Made by a program: the position numbers and the translations under genes. A stretch of 60,347 bases of DNA from a virus: positions 1 through 60,347 of the IMG/VR virus record IMGVR_UViG_3300046777_000773. One strand, 5' to 3'. Of the stretch, positions 54,407 to 60,347 are shown one piece after another (the first letter of the stretch is position 1; each line of letters starts with the position of its first letter). The notes beneath the pieces were generated by a model, which ran no database searches, was not told where the DNA came from, and saw nothing but the letters and a program-made list of their open reading frames with translations.

Positions 54407-56735
54407 AAACCTCGATACCACGCCCGATATGGAATTTGAGTTCTCCGAAGAGACCCTTGAGCTAGACGCGCCCGAGGAGATCGTCGAAGTCGACATGTCC
54501 TTTGGCGCCAATCTTGCCCTAGCCATCGAAGACGCCATCCTAAATGACATCGGCTCCGCTCGTCAAGACGCCCTCCAGAACATCAAGAACTCCCGCCAAC
54601 AGTGGGAAGAGAAGATCAAGCAGGGCATCAAGTACCTTGGCCTCAACACCGAAGGCGAAGGCAATGTAGACGTCGAAGGCGCTTGCACCGCAGTCCACCC
54701 GCTCCTGATCGAGAACGTCGTCAAGTTCCAAGCCAAAGCCATCCAAGAGTTGTGGCCCGCCAAGGGTCCCGTCCGCACCAAGATCCGTGGCTATGTAGAC
54801 ATTCCCCGCGAGCAGATCGCCCAGCGCGTCCGCACCTACATGAACTATCAGCTTACTGAGCAGGTGCCCGGCTTCTACAGCGACCTTGAGCGCAACTTGT
54901 TCCGCGTGGGCTTCATGGGCACGGGCATCCGCAAGGCTGGCTGGAATGGCTCTACCCAGACGCCCGACCCCACCATCATCTACGCTGAGAACTTCTACGT
55001 CGAACCCTCGGTCACGCACCTGAAGGACGCCGAAGAATACATCGAAGTGATGGAACTGTCCCCGCGCAAGATGGACAACCTGATCGCCTCCGATACCTTC
55101 CGCGCGATAGCCGAGAACGACTCAGAAGAAGTCCTCGACACCAACGAAATCACTGAAGCCATCGCCAATGCCCAAGGCTTCGACATGTCCCTTGAGCGCA
55201 AGGGTTTCTCGGTCGGCGAGTCCCACTGCTACCTCGACCTAGACGGCGCTGACCATCTGCTGCCCGAAGGTGGCATGGCGCCCTACATCGTCCACTTCAA
55301 CACCAAGACTGGCAACGTCTACTCGATCCGGCGCAACTGGCGCGAGGGCGACCCGTCCATGACGAAGCGCCTCTGGTACACCATCGACCAATTCATTCCC
55401 GCGTTCGGCATCTACGGCTTAGGCTACGTCCATCTGATCGGCGACCTTGCCGCAGCTTCTAGCGCCGCCCTCCGTGCCTTGGTCGACTCAGGTCAGTACG
55501 CCAACTGGACAGCGGGCTTCAAATCCCAAGACGCCAAGTTCTCCGACTCCGACACCCCGCTTGGTTTCGGTGAGTTCCGTGACGTGAACCTGAGCCCCGA
55601 AGAACTCCAGAAGGCGTTCCTCCCGCTCCCCACCAAAGAACCCTCCCAAACTTTGTTCTCGCTCCTCCGTTACATGGTGGACTCGGGCCAGAAGTTCGCG
55701 GACTCTGCTGACGAGGTCGTGGCCAATAGCACCAACTACGGCCCGGCTGCAACTACCCTAGCTTTGCTTGAAGCTTCGCAGCGGTTCTACTCCTCGATCC
55801 ACAAGCGCCTTCACCAGTCGCAGGGCGAGTTCCTGAAGCTGATTGGGGAACTGAACTTTGAGAACCTGCCGGACCTAGTCAACTTTGTGGTAGGCGCCGA
55901 GAACCAATACGTCCAGCGCACGGACTTCAATCCGCAAGTCGTCGACGTCATTCCGGCCTCTGACCCCAATGCCCTCACCGAGTCGCAGCGGGTGGCCAAG
56001 GCACAGATCGAACTGAATACGGCCCAGCAGTTCCCGCAACTTCACAACATGGAAGAAGCCTTGCGGCGTTACTACGCGGCTCTGGGTGTAGAGGGTATCG
56101 ACAAACTTCTCGTGAACCCGGAAGCCGAAGCAGTCAGCGCGGACCCCCTCACGGAAGTCCAGGCAGCTATGCGCGGCAAGCCCATCAAAGCACAACTGGG
56201 TCAGAACCACGCGGCTCACATCGCCGTCAAGACTGCCTTCCTCCAAGCGCCTCAGATGCAGGGCGTCAACGATCCCACGGTCGCCATGGGTCAGCAGCTT
56301 TTGAATGCCAACATTGCTGAACACAAGGTCCTGATGTTCGTGGCCCAAGCTATGCAACTGGCACAGCAGATGGGTATGCCTATCGAAGATGAAAACGTGC
56401 AGGCGCAGATCGCCACGCAGCTTATTCAGATCTCTAACGAAAGCAACCCGCAGCAACAGCAGGCCAACATCGAGCAGCAGATGATCCAGCTACAGGCCGC
56501 TGAACTCGAAATGGCCGGTCAGCGCATCCAGTCGCAGGATGTACGCGAAGCGGCCAAGATCGCCCAGAAGAACCGGGAACTTGACCTCAAAGAGACGGAC
56601 ATGCTGCTCAAGGCGCAAAACTCCCAGAAGCGTAACCAGATCGACGCCTCTGCGAAAATACTTGACAACTCTGCAAAATTAGCGGATATTCAAGCCCAAA
56701 GACTTGCTGAGAGGGCTAACGCACCTACTACATGA
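54399..56735 (+). CDS. Portal protein
   Basis: A 778-residue protein following the large terminase with an eight-base overlap. Characteristic portal features: acidic N-terminus, an early helical region (DALQNIKNSRQQWEEKIKQG), ACTAVHPLLIENVVKFQAKA, a wing/stem region with NLFRVGFMGTGIRKAGW and FIPAFGIYGLGYVHLIGDLA, and a long Gln-rich C-terminal helix (NESNPQQQQANIEQQMIQLQ) as in podoviral barrels. It forms the dodecameric DNA channel. The long C-terminus suggests a barrel inside the capsid. Confidence 0.8.
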   Translation: MSENLDTTPDMEFEFSEETLELDAPEEIVEVDMSFGANLALAIEDAILNDIGSARQDALQNIKNSRQQWEEKIKQGIKYLGLNTEGEGNVDVEGACTAVHPLLIENVVKFQAKAIQELWPAKGPVRTKIRGYVDIPREQIAQRVRTYMNYQLTEQVPGFYSDLERNLFRVGFMGTGIRKAGWNGSTQTPDPTIIYAENFYVEPSVTHLKDAEEYIEVMELSPRKMDNLIASDTFRAIAENDSEEVLDTNEITEAIANAQGFDMSLERKGFSVGESHCYLDLDGADHLLPEGGMAPYIVHFNTKTGNVYSIRRNWREGDPSMTKRLWYTIDQFIPAFGIYGLGYVHLIGDLAAASSAALRALVDSGQYANWTAGFKSQDAKFSDSDTPLGFGEFRDVNLSPEELQKAFLPLPTKEPSQTLFSLLRYMVDSGQKFADSADEVVANSTNYGPAATTLALLEASQRFYSSIHKRLHQSQGEFLKLIGELNFENLPDLVNFVVGAENQYVQRTDFNPQVVDVIPASDPNALTESQRVAKAQIELNTAQQFPQLHNMEEALRRYYAALGVEGIDKLLVNPEAEAVSADPLTEVQAAMRGKPIKAQLGQNHAAHIAVKTAFLQAPQMQGVNDPTVAMGQQLLNANIAEHKVLMFVAQAMQLAQQMGMPIEDENVQAQIATQLIQISNESNPQQQQANIEQQMIQLQAAELEMAGQRIQSQDVREAAKIAQKNRELDLKETDMLLKAQNSQKRNQIDASAKILDNSAKLADIQAQRLAERANAPTT

Positions 56736-56923
56736 AGTTACTATCGGACTACGTTGCAGAAGTACAGAAGCGTATAGACCGCGAAAAAGATTCTTTGGCT
56801 AGGGGGTCAGCGACCTCCTACGATGAATACGCTCGCATATGCGGCGTTATAACCGGCTTGGGTCTTGCCGTCAACATCTTAAAAGACCTCTTCCAATCGA
56901 CACCATTTGAGGAAAGGGACTAA
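56732..56923 (+). CDS. Small protein between portal and GroES-like genes
   Basis: A 63-residue helical protein (LLSDYVAEVQKRIDREKDSL, then YARICGVITGLGLAVNILKD). It overlaps both neighbours (ATGA and TAATG types), indicating tight coupling. Small proteins in this position are common; one possibility is a portal or scaffold accessory. No named family known. Confidence 0.55.
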   Translation: MKLLSDYVAEVQKRIDREKDSLARGSATSYDEYARICGVITGLGLAVNILKDLFQSTPFEERD

Positions 56924-57339
56924 TGCTTACCACCCGCGCGCCTCTCGACGGGGCCATCTCTAATGACCAGTGGATCTCGGCGGACGAAGTTCCAGACCCG
57001 ACGCCACTGCCACGGATTCCCGGTGTGGGGATTCTTGTCCGGCCTGTGCCCATTCGGCGCAAGACTGCGGGCGGTATCCTCCTTCCCGACACGTTCCGTG
57101 AAGACCGTGAATACCTCAACACTGTGGGTCGCGTCCTTGCTTTGGGCGAACTCGCGTTCGTGGATGAAGATATATACCGAAAGGGTCCTTGGGTCAAGCC
57201 CGGCGACCACATCGTATATTCCAAGCTTGCTGGCCAGAAGATCTTTTGGAAGGGCGTGAAGCTCCTCCTCATCAAAGCTTCCAGCATCGAGCTTGTAGTC
57301 GACACCCCCGAATACCTCGACTCAAATTTCAAGGAATAA
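56923..57339 (+). CDS. GroES-like co-chaperonin
   Basis: A 138-residue protein with the Cpn10 fold signature: GVGILVRPVPIRRKTAGGIL, LPDTFREDREYLNTVGRVLA, WVKPGDHIVYSKLAGQKIFW and KLLLIKASSIELVV. Such phage co-chaperonins (compare T4 gp31 in role) cap host GroEL so that the capsid protein fits and folds. Its place three genes upstream of scaffold and capsid supports this. The mobile loop would be around ETF-like RKTAGGILLPD. The N-terminal 35 residues are an extension relative to bacterial GroES. Confidence 0.8.
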   Translation: MLTTRAPLDGAISNDQWISADEVPDPTPLPRIPGVGILVRPVPIRRKTAGGILLPDTFREDREYLNTVGRVLALGELAFVDEDIYRKGPWVKPGDHIVYSKLAGQKIFWKGVKLLLIKASSIELVVDTPEYLDSNFKE

Positions 57340-57342
57340 CCC

Positions 57343-58344
57343 ATGTCCGAATCCGGCTATCAAGAACTCGATCTTGACAATCCTGGCAAATCACCTCCCG
57401 AAGCAGAAGCGTCCGACATCGAGATCGTTGAAGAGACGCCCGCTCAAGAAGCTCCTGAAGCGGTTCCCGAAACTCCCGCTGACGCTCGGCAAGCCACAGT
57501 TTCCGAAGACGATGATTCCGACGAGAGCGATAGTGCATCTGACGAATCTCCCTCCGAACGCAAGAAGCTAACACGAAGCCAGCGCCTCAAGAACCAGCGG
57601 GATGCTTATGCCAGACAATTGGCCGAAGCGCAAGCTCGCATGCAGGCTCTTGAGAGTCGTGCGCGTAAAGCTGAAGCTCAAGCCAACGAAGGCGCTGCTA
57701 TCGGTTTCGATCTCTACATCAAGCAACTCGATACCTCGATGCAGGCTCTGCGCCGGGACTTCGATGCTGCCTATGATGCTGGCGACCGTGACAAGATCTT
57801 TGAGATCCAGCAACAAATCGCTACCATCACGGCGGCCAAGGCGCAAGCTGAAAAGGATCGTAGGGACATCCCTACCAAGACAGCCGCGCCCACAAAAGAA
57901 GTACGGAAGCCGCTTCCCGCTTCACCCCAAGAACCGCCCAAGCGAACCCCCAGCCCGGCAGCAGTCGAGTGGTACGAGCGCAACAAAGACTGGTTCAACA
58001 AGGATGCAGTCCTTACGGCCAGTGCCCGCGTGATCGACCAGCAAATGGTTCGTGATGGCTTTGCGCCTGACGACCCGGACTACTTCGAGGAACTGGACAA
58101 GCGCCTCCAGAAGGAGTTCCCCCAGAAGTTTGGTCGCCCGCCAGGACGCCCGCCCGCCAACAACCCTACCATCCAGAACCGCTCGGCCCCGGCCCCGGCG
58201 CCCGGCAAAATCCGCGTGACCATCACTCAGGCTGACCGGGACATGGCAAATCATCTCGGCATCTCAGTGGAGCAGTACGCCCGTGAGAAAGCCAAGACTG
58301 AACGTGCCGCCCAGACCACCAGCCAATACACGGAGATTCTGTAA
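57343..58344 (+). CDS. Capsid scaffolding protein
   Basis: A 333-residue, highly charged, low-complexity protein. The N-terminus is acidic (ASDIEIVEETPAQEAPEAVP, DDDSDESDSASDESPSE). A central coiled coil follows (AQARMQALESRARKAEAQAN), then a Lys/Pro linker. The C-terminal segment (YEEL-like DYFEELDKRLQKEFPQKFGR) resembles the capsid-binding ends of phage scaffolds. Its location just before decoration and capsid genes is the standard one. Confidence 0.7.
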   Translation: MSESGYQELDLDNPGKSPPEAEASDIEIVEETPAQEAPEAVPETPADARQATVSEDDDSDESDSASDESPSERKKLTRSQRLKNQRDAYARQLAEAQARMQALESRARKAEAQANEGAAIGFDLYIKQLDTSMQALRRDFDAAYDAGDRDKIFEIQQQIATITAAKAQAEKDRRDIPTKTAAPTKEVRKPLPASPQEPPKRTPSPAAVEWYERNKDWFNKDAVLTASARVIDQQMVRDGFAPDDPDYFEELDKRLQKEFPQKFGRPPGRPPANNPTIQNRSAPAPAPGKIRVTITQADRDMANHLGISVEQYAREKAKTERAAQTTSQYTEIL

Positions 58345-58835
58345 TGAAAAACAAAATGTTCGCGGCCCCCAACAACGCCGTCGATGAAGCACTTGAAAAT
58401 TCATTAGATATGGAGTATACTCCTCCTAATGCGCTAGAAATCCCCCCGATGCCCGACGCAGATGCGTTCGTCTATAGATGGATTCGCTTCCGGGTTGGGG
58501 ACCAAGATGACTTTAATAGCATCTCCCAGCGCATGAGGGAAGGGTGGTCATTCGTCCCCATCGAGGAAGTTCCTGATGGTTACGTTTTCCCCGGACTCGA
58601 AAGTAAGATTTCTGCTTTGGCAGGCGCGGCAATCAACGGCGACCTCGTGTTCGCAAAGCTGCCTCGACGGAAAGCGGAAGCCATCCAGAAGTGGGCCGAA
58701 GACAGGGCCATTCAAGCGGAGCAGGCTTTCGATCTGAAGACAATCAGCTATGAAGACGGTTCGGGCCGTACCCAACGCTTTGCCAATGAAGGTTCAAAAC
58801 GCTTTTCCAGAGGGCGACGTCCCTCGTTTGGATAA
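58344..58835 (+). CDS. Conserved head-cluster protein
   Basis: A 163-residue protein. FVYRWIRFRVGDQDDFNSIS, QRMREGWSFVPIEEVPDGYV and FPGLESKISALAGAAINGDL, followed by KLPRRKAEAIQKW. I have seen this arrangement between scaffold and capsid genes of several podoviruses. It looks like a small alpha/beta head-assembly protein. Function unknown. Start overlaps the scaffold stop (TAATG). Confidence 0.6.
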   Translation: MKNKMFAAPNNAVDEALENSLDMEYTPPNALEIPPMPDADAFVYRWIRFRVGDQDDFNSISQRMREGWSFVPIEEVPDGYVFPGLESKISALAGAAINGDLVFAKLPRRKAEAIQKWAEDRAIQAEQAFDLKTISYEDGSGRTQRFANEGSKRFSRGRRPSFG

Positions 58836-58854
58836 CACATAAAGGAGGATAAAG

Positions 58855-59445
58855 GTGGCACAGTCTTTTGCCCCGTTCGGTCTCCGCGCTATTGCTGCCC
58901 TCGGCACGCATGGCAACGAAGTCCGCGCTTATCCGCTCCCCAATGGCGCTAACTGCCCTGACCTCGGTAAGGGGTCTCCGGTAAAGCTGTCGGGTGGCGT
59001 TATTACGTCTGCTGGTACAGGTGGCGGCCCGCTTCTGGGTGTTGCTGCTGGCTTCGCTTGGATCGACCCGACCACGAAGCAACCCCAGCTTAAGAACTCA
59101 ATCCCCGCAGATACGTCTTCGGCTGGCCTGTACGACGGTTCCGACCGCCCGACCGCCTATGTCGTGGACAATCCGTTCGCGCTCTTCATGATTCAGGCTG
59201 ACGCTTCCGTTACGGCGGGCGACCTCGGTCTCAACTTTGATGTGACTGCGGCGGGCGGCGATGTCAACTCGGTGTACGGTACGTCCCAGTATGCACTGGA
59301 TGCGTCCACTCGTACCTCTGCGGTTGGCACTGCTGTGAAGCTTGTGGGTCTGGCCAACATTGTCGACAACAACTGGGGCGATCCGTACCCGGTCCTGATC
59401 GTCAAGCTGAATGGTCCGATCCTCCAGCAGGTTTCTGCGGCTTAA
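58855..59445 (+). CDS. Probable capsid decoration protein
   Basis: A 196-residue protein starting at GTG, with AAAGGAGGATAAAG upstream. AQSFAPFGLRAIAALGTHGN, YPLPNGANCPDLGKGSPVKL, a Gly-rich loop (TSAGTGGGPLLGVAAGFAWI) and further strands. Beta-rich composition and position directly before the major capsid gene suggest a decoration or minor capsid protein. No HMM was available to name the family. Confidence 0.6.
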   Translation: MAQSFAPFGLRAIAALGTHGNEVRAYPLPNGANCPDLGKGSPVKLSGGVITSAGTGGGPLLGVAAGFAWIDPTTKQPQLKNSIPADTSSAGLYDGSDRPTAYVVDNPFALFMIQADASVTAGDLGLNFDVTAAGGDVNSVYGTSQYALDASTRTSAVGTAVKLVGLANIVDNNWGDPYPVLIVKLNGPILQQVSAA

Positions 59446-59461
59446 TAGGGGGACATAGCAA

Positions 59462-60347
59462 ATGACTATTTTGACTCGCGCACAGTTTGCGAAGCAGCTT
59501 GTTCCCGGCCTCAATGCCATCTTCGGTACGGCTTATAAGAGCATCGACAACGAACACACTCCGCTGTTCGACGTTGAGCGTTCCGACCGTTCGTTCGAAG
59601 AAGAAGTGTTGATGACGGGTTTTGGTACGGCCCCGGTCAAGTCGGAAGGCGATCAGGTGTTCTTCGACACCGCGTCTGAAGCTTGGACGAGCCGCTACAC
59701 CCACGAAACCGTTGCCATGGCTTTCGCCATCACCGAAGAAGCTATCGAGGATAACCTCTATGGCACGACCGGCAAGATGAAGGCGAATGCGATGGGCCGC
59801 GCTATGGCGAACGCCAAGCAGGTGAAGGCCGCTAACGTCTTCAACAACGGCTTCTCCACCAGCGCCCTGTATGCTGGCGGCGACGGCAAGCCTCTCTTCG
59901 CTACGGACCACCCCACGCTGGCGGCTGGTACGCAGTCCAACAAGGTTAGCTCGGACTTGTCCGAAACTGCCCTTGAAGCGGCCCTTATCAACATCTCGTT
60001 GACCAAGGATGACCGTGGCCTGCTGATTGGCGCCCGCGCTGTGAGCCTGCACATTCCGCCGCAGCTTCAGTTCGTTGCTCACCGTATCCTGTTCTCGGAC
60101 CTCCGCGTCGGTACGGCTGACAATGACACGAACGCTATGAAGGACATGGGCCTGTTCTCGAAGGGCTACACCGTCAACCATCGCTTCACGGACACCAACG
60201 GTTGGTTCATTCGCACTGACGTGCCGAACGGTACCAAGATGTTTGTCCGTGCTCCGCTGGCTACCAAGGACGATGTGGACTTCCTGACCGGCAACATGCG
60301 CTACAAGGCTCGCGAGCGTTACAGCTTTGGCTGGTCTGATTGGCGTC
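59462..60347 (+). CDS. Major capsid protein (truncated by the window edge)
   Basis: The first 295 residues of the capsid protein. MTILTRAQFAKQLVPGLNAI, EEEVLMTGFGTAPVKSEGDQ, ETVAMAFAITEEAIEDNLYG, KPLFATDHPT and GNMRYKARERYSFGWSDWR match the Mu gpT-like / HK97-fold head proteins of many phages. A strong GGGGG ribosome site precedes the ATG. The frame is open at the edge and is completed by QWYGSSGST at positions 5-31 if the ends are joined with the 5-base overlap, giving about 304 residues. Confidence 0.85.
   Translation, partial: MTILTRAQFAKQLVPGLNAIFGTAYKSIDNEHTPLFDVERSDRSFEEEVLMTGFGTAPVKSEGDQVFFDTASEAWTSRYTHETVAMAFAITEEAIEDNLYGTTGKMKANAMGRAMANAKQVKAANVFNNGFSTSALYAGGDGKPLFATDHPTLAAGTQSNKVSSDLSETALEAALINISLTKDDRGLLIGARAVSLHIPPQLQFVAHRILFSDLRVGTADNDTNAMKDMGLFSKGYTVNHRFTDTNGWFIRTDVPNGTKMFVRAPLATKDDVDFLTGNMRYKARERYSFGWSDWR

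Noticed and set aside
53240-54550. A 436-codon minus-strand frame opposite the large terminase
   Set aside because: It is antisense to intact terminase motifs and has no recognisable domain or ribosome site; a compositional shadow.
1-60347. Prophage state (integrase, attachment sites, CI-like repressor)
   Set aside because: No integrase, excisionase or repressor was recognised. The gene set (polymerase, RNR, ThyX, terminase) fits a virulent phage.

Overview
The window reads as one essentially complete, virulent, tailed dsDNA bacteriophage genome (about 60.3 kb) cut open inside the major capsid gene. The last five bases (gcgtc) equal the first five. If they are merged, the capsid frame runs through the junction to a stop at 32-34, just ahead of a UUCG-capped terminator. 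No host genes, integrase, tRNA, CRISPR array or recognisable lysogeny repressor were seen. The tail genes (two connector-like proteins, a large P22-gp10/T7-gp12-like tail protein, large ejection-type internal proteins, no sheath and no obvious tape measure) point to a short-tailed, podovirus-like particle. A short lipoprotein with a lipobox, GH24 and SleB-type lytic enzymes and a 3TM holin point to a Gram-negative host. B12-dependent RNR, ThyX and a GTA-type holin fit an aquatic alphaproteobacterium, but that is only inference.

Layout. (1) 1-19,085, rightward: capsid end, connector and tail genes, internal virion proteins, then a glycan-modification pair (a glycosyltransferase and a glycosyltransferase-methyltransferase-DUF115 fusion) and a small lipoprotein. 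(2) 24,847-19,078, leftward: lysis genes and a run of very basic KKGG-motif proteins, from a strong sigma70-type promoter at 24,854-24,882. One of these genes is split by an EndoVII-type HNH endonuclease. (3) 36,774-24,866, leftward early/middle block: many small proteins, a Cas4/RecB-like nuclease, a Sak4-like recombinase ATPase, an SSB-like protein, a DNA polymerase split into exonuclease and polymerase genes, dUTPase, a dATP/dGTP diphosphohydrolase-like protein, a metallophosphoesterase and a SleB hydrolase. (4) 36,868-40,992, control region: two mirrored repeat modules (GGTGAG half-sites around an AT-rich core) flank a small leftward gene cassette. (5) 40,671-45,266, rightward nucleotide metabolism: a possible noncoding RNA, small genes, a homing-type HNH gene inserted at the start of thyX, class II nrdJ and an overlapping DUF1289 gene. 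(6) 45,354-60,347, rightward: tail fibres and chaperone, an AAA+ helicase-like ATPase, terminase, portal, GroES-like protein, scaffold, decoration and major capsid.

How it fits together. The GGTGAG motif of the control region recurs around the promoter of the AAA+ helicase gene at 50.6 kb. One phage DNA-binding protein may therefore coordinate replication and transcription. Nucleotide genes make and protect dNTPs, Sak4, SSB-like and nuclease proteins handle recombination, and the right arm packages and builds heads. The most interesting items are the repeat modules, the three-domain glycan-modification enzyme, three replication or structural genes broken or duplicated by inserted genes, and a promoter-terminator unit with no good coding frame.
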